NCBI RefSeq assembly: GCF_029051725.1
Contig: NZ_JAACFU010000001.1
Span: 248,001 to 312,000, forward strand
Reading direction: 5' to 3'
Source of the DNA: Bradyrhizobium sp. CSS354
GTDB lineage: Bacteria; Pseudomonadota; Alphaproteobacteria; Rhizobiales; Xanthobacteraceae
DNA: 64,000 nucleotides
Shown here: positions 17,438-26,050 of the stretch, one piece after another
Position numbering within the stretch: the stretch's first letter is position 1
How the letters are laid out: each line of letters begins with the position of its first letter
The notes under the pieces: model-generated
Told to the model about the DNA's origin: nothing
The model's database searches: none
Seen by the model: only the letters and a program-made list of their open reading frames with translations
Program-made: the position numbers and the translations under genes

Positions 17438-20400
17438 ATGAATCTCTCGAAATTCTTCATCGATCGTCCGATTTTCGCCGGCGTGCTGTCGGTCCTGATC
17501 TTTCTCGCCGGCCTGATCTCGCTGTTCGCGATGCCGATCTCGGAATATCCCGACGTCGTGCCGCCCTCGGTGGTGGTGCGCGCGACCTATCCCGGCGCCA
17601 ATCCCAAGGTGATCGCGGAAACGGTGGCGACGCCGATCGAGGAGCAGATCAACGGCGTCGAAAACATGCTGTACATGTCGAGCCAGGCGACCACCGACGG
17701 TGCGATGACGCTGACGGTGACATTCAGGCTCGGCACCGATCCTGACAAGGCGACGCAGCTGGTGCAGAACCGTGTGCAGCAGGCCGAGCCGCGCCTGCCC
17801 GCGGTGGTGCGTCAGCTCGGCATCATCACCAAGAAGTCCTCGCCCGACCTCACCATGGTCGTGCATCTGCTGTCGCCGAACAACCGCTACGACATGACGT
17901 ATTTGCGCAACTACGCCGTGCTCAACGTCAAGGACCGGCTGGCGCGGATCGACGGCGTCGGCGACGTCCAACTCTATGGCGCCGGCGACTATTCGATGCG
18001 GGTGTGGGTCGATCCGCAGAAGGCCGCCGAGCACGGCCTCACCGCAAGCGATATCGTCAAGTCGATCCAGGCGCAGAACGTCGAGGCCGCCGCCGGCGTG
18101 GTCGGCTCCTCCCCGAACGTCAAGGGCATCGACCTGCAGCTGTCCGTCAACGCCGAGGGACGGCTTGCGAACGAGGAGCAGTTCGGCGATATCGTGGTCA
18201 AGACCGGCACGCGTGGCGAGGTGGTGCGGCTACGCGACGTCGCACGCATCGAGCTCGGCGCCTCCCAATACGGCCTGCGTTCGCTGCTCGACAACAAGCA
18301 GGCGGTGGCGATCCCGATTTTCCAGGCGCCCGGCTCCAATGCGCTCGAGATTTCCGACCACGTTCGCGCCACCATGGCCGAGATCAAGAAGAACATGCCG
18401 GAAGGCGTGTCCTACCAGATCGTCTACGACCCGACCCAATTCGTCCGTTCGTCGATCGAGGCTGTGATCCACACGCTGCTGGAGGCCATCGCGCTGGTTG
18501 TGCTGGTGGTGATCCTGTTCCTCCAGACATGGCGCGCTTCGATCATTCCGTTGCTGGCGGTGCCCGTATCGATCGTCGGTACCTTCGCGGTGATGCACGT
18601 CTTCGGCTTCTCCATCAACGCGCTCAGCCTGTTCGGCCTGGTGCTTGCGATCGGCATCGTGGTCGACGACGCCATCGTCGTGGTCGAGAATGTCGAACGC
18701 AACATCGAGGGCGGGCTGTCGCCGCGCGACGCCACCTACCAGGCGATGCGCGAGGTGTCGGGGCCGATCATCGCGATTGCGATGGTGCTGATCGCGGTGT
18801 TCGTGCCACTCGCCTTCATCTCCGGCCTTACCGGGCAATTCTACAAGCAGTTCGCGCTGACGATCGCGATCTCGACCGTGATCTCGGCCGTCAACTCGCT
18901 GACGCTATCGCCGGCGCTGTCGGCCCTGCTGCTCAAGGGACACAACGAGCCGAAGGACCGGCTGACGATCATCATGGAAAAGGGCCTCGGCTGGTTCTTC
19001 CGGGGCTTCAACAAGGTGTTCACACGGTCGTCGGAGAATTACAGCGGCACCGTCACCAAGGTGATCTCGGGCAAGGCGGCCGTCATGGGCCTCTATGTGG
19101 TCCTGGTCGGCCTCACCGCCTTCCTGTTCCAGCAGGTCCCGAGCGGCTTCGTGCCGGGTCAGGACAAGCAATATCTGGTCGGCTTCTCGCGACTGCCTGA
19201 TGGAGCAACGCTGGACCGCACCGAAGACGTGATCCGCAAGATGAGCGACATCGCCCTGACCCAGCCCGGCGTTGAGAGCTCGGTAGCATTCCCGGGCCTG
19301 TCGATCTCGGGCTTCACCAACTCCTCCAACGCCGGCATCGTGTTCTCGACGCTGAAGCCGTTCGACGAGCGCAAGGGCCCCGCAATGAGCGGGAATGCCA
19401 TCGCGGCCGACCTCAACAAGAAATACTCCGGGATTCAGGAGGCCTTCATCGCCATGTTCCCGCCGCCGCCGGTTAACGGTCTCGGCACCATCGGCGGCTT
19501 CAAGCTGCAGATCGAGGATCGCGCCGGCCTCGGCTATGAGGCGCTGAACGAGGCGACGAATGCGTTCATGGCGGCGATGCAAAAGGCGCCGGAGATCGCC
19601 GGCGTGTTCTCGAGCTTCCAGGTCAACGTGCCCCAGCTCTTTGCCGACATCGACCGCACCAAGGCGCTTCAGCTCGGCGTCCCCGTGACCGAGGTGTTCA
19701 ACACGCTCCAGATCTACCTCGGTTCCTACTACGTCAACGACTTCAACAAGTTTGGCCGCACCTACTCCGTCTACGTGCAGGCCGACGCGCCGTTCCGCGC
19801 GCGTGCCGACGACATCAGGCAGTTGAAGGTGCGCTCGTCCTCCGGCGACATGGTGCCGCTGTCGGCATTGCTCACGATCCGCCAGAGCGCGGGCCCCGAG
19901 CGCGCGATCCGCTACAACGGCTTCCTGTCCTCCGACATCAACGCGGCGGCTGCGCCCGGCTTTTCCTCCGGCCAGGCACAGGGGGTGGCGACGCGGATCG
20001 CGGCGGAGACATTGCCGCCCGGCTTCGCCTTCGAATGGACCGACCTGACCTATCAGGAGTTCATCGCCGGCAATTCCGGCCTCTGGGTGTTCCCGCTGGC
20101 GATCCTGCTGGTGTTTTTGGTGCTGGCCGCCCTCTATGAAAGCCTGACCTTGCCGCTCTCGATCCTCATGATCGTGCCGATGGGTCTGCTGGCTGCGATG
20201 TTCGGCGTCTGGATCTCCAAGGGCGACAACAACGTCTTCACCCAGATCGGCTTGATCGTGCTGGTGGGACTCTCGGCCAAGAACGCGATCCTGATCGTCG
20301 AATTCGCGCGCGAGCTCGAATTCGCAGGCCGCACGCCGATCCGGGCCGCGATCGAGGCGAGCCGGCTGCGGTTGCGCCCAATCCTGATGACGTCGATGGC

Positions 20401-20626
20401 GTTCATCATGGGCGTCTTGCCGCTGGTGCTGTCCACCGGCGCCGGCTCGGAGATGCGGCGCGCGATGGGCGTCGCCGTGTTCTCCGGCATGATCGGCGTC
20501 ACCATATTCGGCCTGTTCCTGACGCCAGTGTTCTATGTGCTGCTGCGGACCGTCAGCGGCATGAAGCCGCTAACGCATCACGGCAGCGACACCAGCGCGG
20601 CGCCGGTGCAAACCGTCGGGCATTAA
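17438..20626 (+). CDS. RND efflux permease, HAE1 family (AcrB/MexB-like)
   Basis: A complete 1062-residue inner-membrane proton antiporter. It starts MNLSKFFIDRPIFAGVLSVL, the canonical HAE1 N-terminus. It has two repeats of TM plus large periplasmic loop; the TM4 relay is GIVVDDAIVVVENVERN, and the TM10 lysine region is GLSAKNAILIVEFARE. Periplasmic elements such as GFVPGQDKQYL and GSYYVNDFNKFGR match the AcrB porter and docking folds. It is co-transcribed with the upstream adaptor under the TetR at 15226. The last four bases overlap the convergent TauE-type gene stop. It probably exports hydrophobic drugs or plant aromatics (inference). Confidence 0.96.
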   Translation: MNLSKFFIDRPIFAGVLSVLIFLAGLISLFAMPISEYPDVVPPSVVVRATYPGANPKVIAETVATPIEEQINGVENMLYMSSQATTDGAMTLTVTFRLGTDPDKATQLVQNRVQQAEPRLPAVVRQLGIITKKSSPDLTMVVHLLSPNNRYDMTYLRNYAVLNVKDRLARIDGVGDVQLYGAGDYSMRVWVDPQKAAEHGLTASDIVKSIQAQNVEAAAGVVGSSPNVKGIDLQLSVNAEGRLANEEQFGDIVVKTGTRGEVVRLRDVARIELGASQYGLRSLLDNKQAVAIPIFQAPGSNALEISDHVRATMAEIKKNMPEGVSYQIVYDPTQFVRSSIEAVIHTLLEAIALVVLVVILFLQTWRASIIPLLAVPVSIVGTFAVMHVFGFSINALSLFGLVLAIGIVVDDAIVVVENVERNIEGGLSPRDATYQAMREVSGPIIAIAMVLIAVFVPLAFISGLTGQFYKQFALTIAISTVISAVNSLTLSPALSALLLKGHNEPKDRLTIIMEKGLGWFFRGFNKVFTRSSENYSGTVTKVISGKAAVMGLYVVLVGLTAFLFQQVPSGFVPGQDKQYLVGFSRLPDGATLDRTEDVIRKMSDIALTQPGVESSVAFPGLSISGFTNSSNAGIVFSTLKPFDERKGPAMSGNAIAADLNKKYSGIQEAFIAMFPPPPVNGLGTIGGFKLQIEDRAGLGYEALNEATNAFMAAMQKAPEIAGVFSSFQVNVPQLFADIDRTKALQLGVPVTEVFNTLQIYLGSYYVNDFNKFGRTYSVYVQADAPFRARADDIRQLKVRSSSGDMVPLSALLTIRQSAGPERAIRYNGFLSSDINAAAAPGFSSGQAQGVATRIAAETLPPGFAFEWTDLTYQEFIAGNSGLWVFPLAILLVFLVLAALYESLTLPLSILMIVPMGLLAAMFGVWISKGDNNVFTQIGLIVLVGLSAKNAILIVEFARELEFAGRTPIRAAIEASRLRLRPILMTSMAFIMGVLPLVLSTGAGSEMRRAMGVAVFSGMIGVTIFGLFLTPVFYVLLRTVSGMKPLTHHGSDTSAAPVQTVGH

Positions 20627-21351
20627 ATCAGGGAAATCCCCGACAGCAACAACAGAACGAGCACGGTCTTGCGAAAGACCGTCTCGTTGACCCTGTGGAA
20701 GGCGATCACGCCGAGCGCGGAGCCTACGAACAACGCCGGCAGGCTGACTGCGAGATCGATGAAGACTTTCGACGACAGATCCTGATGTCCAACCAGCAGC
20801 GCGATCGCGAACAGCTGCATCGCGGCGATGAACGGCTGCACCAGGCCGCGCTGCTCGCTCTTGGGCATGCCGCGCATGTCGCACCAGATGGTCGGGATCG
20901 CGCCGGGCATCGCCGTCAGCCCGCCCACCAGTCCTCCCCCGAACCCGATCAACGCGACCCAGTGCCGCCCGACCGCCTCGCCGGCCGTCACCAGCGTCGG
21001 CCGCAGCAGCATATAGGCCGCATAGAGGGCAACGACGATGCCGAAGCCGCGCCGGAGCAGATGCGTATCGGTGCTCTGGAGCAGAGATACCGCGATGGGA
21101 ACTCCGATCAAGCCACCGACAATCAACAGCAAACTGCCTTCCCAGCGAATATTGCGCCGAAGCGCCCAAAGATTGGTGGCCTGCACGCCGATGCTGCACG
21201 CCATCATCAGCGGCACGGCTTCCAGCGGCTGAAACACCCGGAGCAGAATGGCGCCCGCCACTGCCGAGAAGGCAAATCCCGAGAGCCCGGAGACGAAGGC
21301 GCCGGCGAACACGGCAACGCTGAGCAGCATCAGAGTCGTGACATCAGGCAC
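20623..21351 (-). CDS. Sulfite exporter TauE/SafE family membrane protein
   Basis: A 242-residue integral membrane protein with about eight hydrophobic segments in two related halves (GAFVSGLSGFAFSAVAGAIL and the central GFGGGLVGGLTAMPGAIPT). The GTG at 21351 is chosen because it has GGAGGG upstream and begins 15 bases after the preceding small gene; a TTG further upstream would overlap that gene. TauE/SafE proteins export small anions such as sulfite, sulfoacetate or organosulfonates. Neighbours do not identify the substrate. It converges on the RND permease with a 4-base overlap. Confidence 0.82.
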   Translation of the reverse strand: MPDVTTLMLLSVAVFAGAFVSGLSGFAFSAVAGAILLRVFQPLEAVPLMMACSIGVQATNLWALRRNIRWEGSLLLIVGGLIGVPIAVSLLQSTDTHLLRRGFGIVVALYAAYMLLRPTLVTAGEAVGRHWVALIGFGGGLVGGLTAMPGAIPTIWCDMRGMPKSEQRGLVQPFIAAMQLFAIALLVGHQDLSSKVFIDLAVSLPALFVGSALGVIAFHRVNETVFRKTVLVLLLLSGISLI

Positions 21352-21365
21352 AATCCGCCCTCCGG

Positions 21366-21596
21366 TCAATCGTAAGGAATTTGCGGGACGGGGACCTCGG
21401 CGCTCTCGGTGCAAAGCGCCGGCCCGAGTGGAACCGACGGATTTGCGTAAGCATGAGATCGCTCCAGCATCGTGAGGCCGACCAGTTGGAGCGCGACGAG
21501 CGCCGCGGTCAGCGCGAATGCGGCGATGCTGACATTACGCACGCTCGAATTTGGGGTGGCCGGTCGTGCGCTCCCGCGGATCAACTCCGTTGGCAT
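21366..21596 (-). CDS. Small single-pass membrane protein, unknown
   Basis: 76 residues. Basic N-terminus, one clear membrane helix (VSIAAFALTAALVALQLVGL, about residues 23-42) and a proline-rich tail with a single Cys. No family recognised. It lies in a run of minus-strand genes: its start overlaps the end of the 85-residue gene by 62 bases in another frame, and its stop is 15 bases before the TauE-type gene. The Shine-Dalgarno GAGGA is about 11 bases from the ATG, a long spacing. It may be a small partner of the exporter (inference from position only). Confidence 0.5.
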   Translation of the reverse strand: MPTELIRGSARPATPNSSVRNVSIAAFALTAALVALQLVGLTMLERSHAYANPSVPLGPALCTESAEVPVPQIPYD

Positions 21597-21792
21597 TTTC
21601 TAAAGTATCCTCTTCACGGGAGACGGGAATAATTTCATTCAAACACGGCGCGTCGTGCGGCTGGTCCAGCAGGTGGCGGTAGCGCCGCAACACACGCTCC
21701 GAGTCGATTTCCCGCTGCGCGCGGAGTGCCGCGCCAATGCGGGCCACGATATCGCGGAACCTGCCTGCCGAAACCGGTGACGCCGTTCGCAT
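21535..21792 (-). CDS. Small basic hypothetical protein (DUF1127-like N-terminus)
   Basis: 85 residues. A strong AGAGGAG site precedes ATG 21792. Residues 10-42 form a predicted basic amphipathic helix (RDIVARIGAALRAQREIDSE, then RVLRRYRHLL), reminiscent of the YjiS/DUF1127 small-protein helix though without the full motif. The C-terminal half is acidic and unstructured. Its 3' 62 bases are also used in another frame by the next gene. Upstream (21793-22022) is AT-richer DNA with the palindrome TTCGATCGAA at 21931-21940, which may belong to its promoter. Confidence 0.5.
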   Translation of the reverse strand: MRTASPVSAGRFRDIVARIGAALRAQREIDSERVLRRYRHLLDQPHDAPCLNEIIPVSREEDTLENANGVDPRERTTGHPKFERA

Positions 21793-22022
21793 GTCAATCT
21801 CCTCTCAACCTGCACGAGAGGTTGACGGAATTCACTTCCGCTCGCAGTGAGTTGCTTCACACAAATGTCTGATAGGTCGAACAACAGATCGTGTGACGTC
21901 TATTAGAAGACAACGCGAAGAATCGCGTCATTCGATCGAACGACGTGCGATAACTTTCTAATGATGCTTCTGATTGAACCTATTGCGAGCTGCAGCGACT
22001 CGCGTGCGTTTTTGAACGCGTC

Positions 22023-23138
22023 TCAGTGCACAAGCGGATTGGAGAATCCAGCTGCGAGCTTGACGAGATCGGCTTGACGAGAAACGCCGGTCTTGGCGAA
22101 CACGCGATGCAGATGCGTCTTCACCGTCGTCTCCGCGATGCCGAGCGCCACCGCCGTCTCCGGCACACCGCCGACATCGACGATCGATTGCAAGACCCTT
22201 AGTTCCGCAGGCGTGAGTTCGAAGGTGCGGTCAATGAGACCGGCACTGGAGCGACCGTCGAGTTCCGCTTTCCAGATGAACAAGGCTCCGACGGCCGAAC
22301 TGCGCTCGGCCGTACCCTCGCGCAGCAATGATGGCGCGATTACGTGCGCGACGTAGTGGGAACCGTCACGTGACATCAGCGGAATTTTCCGCCCCGAAGA
22401 TGCAGCCAACGCGACCTCGCCTGCGCCACGGAAAATATCGCGCAGAGCCGAATTTACAGCGGGCGAGCTTGCCACCAACCGGCCCGAGACAGATCGCAGA
22501 ACATCCTCGACGGCCAGGATCGTCTCCGCGGCCGGATTGCTGTGGACGATATGACAGGTCGAGTCGAGCAGGATGACACCGGCATTCAGTCGGTCCACAA
22601 CGTCGGCGAGCGCGATCGCGCGCTGCTGCTTCCGCTCGATAGCCCGGTTGATCAACAGCGCCCGGCTCGCATGCGGAGCCAGAAACTGCATTCGCGCCCG
22701 CTGCTCGGCGTCGAGCATCTCCCTGCCCGGGATCACGGTCAGCAGCATCGGACAGGGCGACTTCGACTGCTCCAGCACCACATTGGCGACGTCGACGCAA
22801 CCCTGGGGGCGCAGCCATTCCTGGTAGAATCGGCCGCGGCGATATTCGTCGAAATCCACGAGATCGGGGATGTTGCGCACCTCGCCATAGCGCGGAAGCC
22901 GAGCAAGCGGGTCGTACCGGGAGTAAGTCTCCGCATAGAGCTGAATGTAGTGCGGATCGACCCCGCAATAATAATGCGTCGCGCCTGATTTTCTGACCGG
23001 GTCCTTCGAAATCAGACCACAGGCTTGGCTGCCGATGAAGGCATTGAGCTTGACGACGACCTCACTCCACAACTCCGGGCGGAGACCCGCGTCATAGATA
23101 GTCTCGATCAACTCGGACGGTTTTGGAAGTCGGGGCAT
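22023..23138 (-). CDS. LuxR-type HTH regulator (paralogue A)
   Basis: 371 residues. The C-terminal GerE/LuxR HTH (about 300-365) reads LTPAELRVLQSIVDVGGVPE with recognition helix ETTVKTHLHRVFAKTG. The ~290-residue N-terminal part is not an autoinducer-binding domain; it contains a PAS-like segment (VILLDSTCHIVHSNPAAETIL). ATG 23138 is chosen because the product then aligns residue for residue with the start of paralogue B; a GTG at 23159 lacks a ribosome site. HTH and flanks are nearly identical to the next gene, so this is a tandem duplicate. No LuxI-type synthase is in the window. Signal unknown. Confidence 0.87.
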   Translation of the reverse strand: MPRLPKPSELIETIYDAGLRPELWSEVVVKLNAFIGSQACGLISKDPVRKSGATHYYCGVDPHYIQLYAETYSRYDPLARLPRYGEVRNIPDLVDFDEYRRGRFYQEWLRPQGCVDVANVVLEQSKSPCPMLLTVIPGREMLDAEQRARMQFLAPHASRALLINRAIERKQQRAIALADVVDRLNAGVILLDSTCHIVHSNPAAETILAVEDVLRSVSGRLVASSPAVNSALRDIFRGAGEVALAASSGRKIPLMSRDGSHYVAHVIAPSLLREGTAERSSAVGALFIWKAELDGRSSAGLIDRTFELTPAELRVLQSIVDVGGVPETAVALGIAETTVKTHLHRVFAKTGVSRQADLVKLAAGFSNPLVH

Positions 23139-23250
23139 CGGAAGAGCCAGTAGTGACACATGGAGGTGGCGACATGTTCTTCATGCCCGGCGGCTCCTGT
23201 GAGTCTGGCGAGGGAGCGAAAGGTTCAATCCTGAGGGCACAATTCGCCGC

Positions 23251-24372
23251 CTAGTTGATCAGCGGATTGGAGAATCCTGCCGCGAGCTTGACGAGATCGG
23301 CTTGACGCGAAACGCCCGTCTTGGCGAACACGCGATGCAGATGCGTCTTCGCCGTCGTTTCTGCGATACCGAGCGCGACCGCCGTCTCTGGGACGCCGCC
23401 AACTTCGACGATCGACAGCAACACGCGCAGCTCGGCCGGTGTAAGGTCGAAGGTCCGCGCGATCAATTCGCCGTAGGACTGTCCGCCGAGCGACACCTTG
23501 CGCAGCAGCAGCGCACCGACGGCATCATCGACCACCCTCTCGTTGCCGTGCCGCAGGACGGACGACAGCGGCAGGATATGCGCGACGTAGCGCTCGCCCG
23601 AGGGCGAAAGCAGCGAAAACGCCTGCCCCTTTGCGGCAAGCAGGGCAATTTCATTGCGGGTCGCGAACGCTTCCCGCAGCGTCTGATTGGCCTCCGCGCT
23701 GCTGGTCACCAATTGCCCCGCAACGGACCGAACCAGATCGTCGGCCGCAAGCAGGTCGTGCCCCGCGGAATTCGCGTGCACCACCCGGCAGAAGCCATCG
23801 AGCAGGAAGATGCCGCAGGCAAGATTGTCCAGGATCTCCGCCAGCGCCGTCGCCAGCGTCAGTTGCGAGGTCATGGCGCGGTTGATCAGCAACGCGCGGC
23901 TGGCGTGCCGGACGATCAGCGAGAGACGGTGCTTCATCACCGGATCCACCATCCGGCGGCCCGACAGCACCGTCATCATCACGGGGCAGCTCGCATTCGA
24001 ATTCTCGAGCACGACGTTGGCCGCATCGCTGCAACCCTGCGGCCGCATCCATTCCTGGTAAAAGCGTCCTCGCCGATATTCATCGAAATTGACGAGATCC
24101 GGAATGCTGACGATCTGGCCGTGCGGTGGCAGGACCGTCAGGGGATCGAATTTCGAATGCGTCTCGGAATAGAGCTGGATGTAGTGCGGGTCCGCCCCGC
24201 AATAATAGTGCGTGACGCCGAATTTGCTGATCGAGTCCTTGGAAAACAGCCCGCAGGCCTGGCCGCCGACGAAGTCGCGGATGCCGGTGACGACGTTATT
24301 CCACAGCGAGGGATCGAGCCCGGCATCGTAGATGGCCTCGACCAGGTCGGGCAGTTTCCGCGGTCCGTGCAT
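23251..24372 (-). CDS. LuxR-type HTH regulator (paralogue B)
   Basis: 373 residues, same architecture as paralogue A. The N-terminus LPDLVEAIYDAGLDPSLW and middle region THYYCGADPHYIQLYSETHS are shared. A PAS-like segment is followed by the LuxR HTH (LTPAELRVLLSIVEVGGVPE). The last 60 residues differ from A at only a few positions, and the DNA there is also strongly conserved, indicating recent duplication or gene conversion. The central 100 residues have diverged, suggesting different ligands. It precedes paralogue A by 112 bases on the same strand. Confidence 0.87.
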   Translation of the reverse strand: MHGPRKLPDLVEAIYDAGLDPSLWNNVVTGIRDFVGGQACGLFSKDSISKFGVTHYYCGADPHYIQLYSETHSKFDPLTVLPPHGQIVSIPDLVNFDEYRRGRFYQEWMRPQGCSDAANVVLENSNASCPVMMTVLSGRRMVDPVMKHRLSLIVRHASRALLINRAMTSQLTLATALAEILDNLACGIFLLDGFCRVVHANSAGHDLLAADDLVRSVAGQLVTSSAEANQTLREAFATRNEIALLAAKGQAFSLLSPSGERYVAHILPLSSVLRHGNERVVDDAVGALLLRKVSLGGQSYGELIARTFDLTPAELRVLLSIVEVGGVPETAVALGIAETTAKTHLHRVFAKTGVSRQADLVKLAAGFSNPLIN

Positions 24373-24523
24373 GGCTATAAATGGCCTGGGTGTTCAATAT
24401 CACCGAGCATACCACAACCACAGCATGCGGCATCCTCCGATCGGAGGAGGCGCCGGCCAGGCAACGAACGGATATCCGCTTCGGGGGCCACTGATGCAGA
24501 GTCGCGATACCGCACCTGGAGGC

Positions 24524-24772
24524 TCAGATCTCGTCCCAGCCGACCTTCTCCACATTTTCCGACCAGACGGCAGCGCGATAGATCTCGCGCCCGTCGGCAT
24601 TTCTGACCCGGATGCAGGCATCGCGGTCGCGCAAATCGTCGCGCCAGACGAACAGATGGCTTGCCATCTCGTTGGCCACCACGAATGTCGCTTCGGGGCA
24701 TTCGAACACCATGCCGCCCGGATCGATCTTCACGATATTGCCGATCATAAGATCAAAGAAAAAACGGCGCAT
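24524..24772 (-). CDS. DUF6894-like small protein
   Basis: 82 residues. The start at 24772 has GGAG at a 6-base spacing. It begins MRRFFFDLMIGNIVKIDPGG and ends with a basic/acidic strand DACIRVRNADGREIYRAAV, the pattern of the short DUF6894 proteins that occur in many copies in Bradyrhizobium (recognition by pattern). Function unknown. It sits between the LuxR paralogues and the AraC regulator, on the same strand. Confidence 0.65.
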   Translation of the reverse strand: MRRFFFDLMIGNIVKIDPGGMVFECPEATFVVANEMASHLFVWRDDLRDRDACIRVRNADGREIYRAAVWSENVEKVGWDEI

Positions 24773-24849
24773 GCAATACTCCAACTGCGGGCGGCGCGCG
24801 CCCGTGCCGTCTCCAAGCGGCATCTGACCTGAAATTCAATCGCGCGCGG

Positions 24850-25821
24850 TCACGACATCTCGCCGCTCCTGACGTCACTGGGTGTGGCGCCATAAGTTCG
24901 ACGGAAGCAGCGGTTGAAGTATGAGAGATCGCCGAAGCCGACATCGTAGGCGATCGAGCTGACCGTCCGCTCGGCGTACCCTGGTTCACGCAACATGCGA
25001 TGCGCGCGCTTGACCCGTTGCTCGATCAGGAACGACGAGAACGTCTTGCCGTCGGCCTCAAACAGGCGCTGGAGATAACGTGGCGTCACGCCGAGCTCCT
25101 GGGCGACCGTGGCCACCGACAGATCCTGCCGACAGCAATTGTTGGCGATGGAAACTTTGGCCTTCTGCATCCGTGCCGCCTTGACGCCGCGCCGCCCGGC
25201 CAGTTCCCGCGGCTCATTGGTGGCACCGAGGACGATTGCCAGAAGATCGTGCAGATGCCCAACCCCGAGCTGGCGCAAGTTGGGCATCGCGAACGCCTTC
25301 TCCCGCACCAGCGTCACCGCGTAATCGACCAGCAATCGAAGTCCCGTTGAGCTCTCCGGCATGACACGCATCACGGCGTCATCGACATCCACGATCATCG
25401 GCGCCAGCACGCGTCTCGGCACGCGCAGCGAGAAGCAGCTGCCCAGCGACAATCGCTCGAACGTCGTGACGTCCTCCGCGCTCGTCAAGACTGCCTCTCC
25501 TGCACGAAGGCTCAGATCGTGTCCCCGCTCGGATATCCCAAGCACGCCAGATCGATTCACGATCAGGGCCAGGCTGTCGTCGCCATCGGCAACCAGGTGC
25601 TTGGTGCGAATGACCCGCGCTCCGCACAATCCTCCGATCAGCAATTGGGCTTCCGGCAAGACGTGGGACGTGAAGCTCGCCGCGGCCGGCTTTCCATCCC
25701 TGGCCTCGACCTCCGCCTTCAACACCCCGCGGCAGTAGAAATCGCGAAGCAGCGGGATACGCTCGTTTTCGGGAATTTCATTCGTTGAAACATTGAGAAC
25801 GGAAAAATCAAACTGGCTCAC
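24850..25821 (-). CDS. AraC family transcriptional regulator
   Basis: 323 residues. N-terminal AraC-binding-like domain (about 40-190) with a cupin-type stretch (SLALIVNRSGVLGISERGHD). The C-terminal double HTH (about 220-318) holds DLSVATVAQELGVTPRYLQR and the AraC signature region DVGFGDLSYFNRCFRRTYG. The N-terminal domain resembles activators of aromatic catabolism (FeaR/XylS-like), but no target gene lies beside it; its neighbours are other regulators. Confidence 0.9.
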   Translation of the reverse strand: MSQFDFSVLNVSTNEIPENERIPLLRDFYCRGVLKAEVEARDGKPAAASFTSHVLPEAQLLIGGLCGARVIRTKHLVADGDDSLALIVNRSGVLGISERGHDLSLRAGEAVLTSAEDVTTFERLSLGSCFSLRVPRRVLAPMIVDVDDAVMRVMPESSTGLRLLVDYAVTLVREKAFAMPNLRQLGVGHLHDLLAIVLGATNEPRELAGRRGVKAARMQKAKVSIANNCCRQDLSVATVAQELGVTPRYLQRLFEADGKTFSSFLIEQRVKRAHRMLREPGYAERTVSSIAYDVGFGDLSYFNRCFRRTYGATPSDVRSGEMS

Positions 25822-26050
25822 TGCAATCCTCCAACCGACGAGCAGGTCCGGCCACGCGCTGTCGTTTCCTCACACTCGCGTTCGATGCCATCGCGGCATC
25901 TCCTCACGGCGCTCGCTGCTCTTCACTTTTCTGCAACGCAATATACGAAAGTATCAAACGACTCGCGTCCTGCATTCGGAGGACACGGGAGCTCGGCTCA
26001 TCACAATGGATTGAGATCACGGCAGATACCGGCGAACCATGTGAAATGGA

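Noticed and set aside
21352..21414. Longer TTG-started form of the TauE-type protein
   Set aside because: It would overlap the preceding small gene, and the GTG at 21351 has a good GGAGGG site.
22023..24372. Quorum-sensing (LuxR/LuxI) locus
   Set aside because: The N-terminal domains are PAS-like rather than autoinducer-binding, and no synthase gene is present.
23302..24606. Plus-strand frame of 434 codons opposite LuxR paralogue B
   Set aside because: Arg/His/Gln-rich shadow of the paralogue; no start signal or family pattern.
25943..25954. Inverted repeat ATAC-GAAA-GTAT upstream of the AraC gene
   Set aside because: Only 4-bp arms; expected often by chance.
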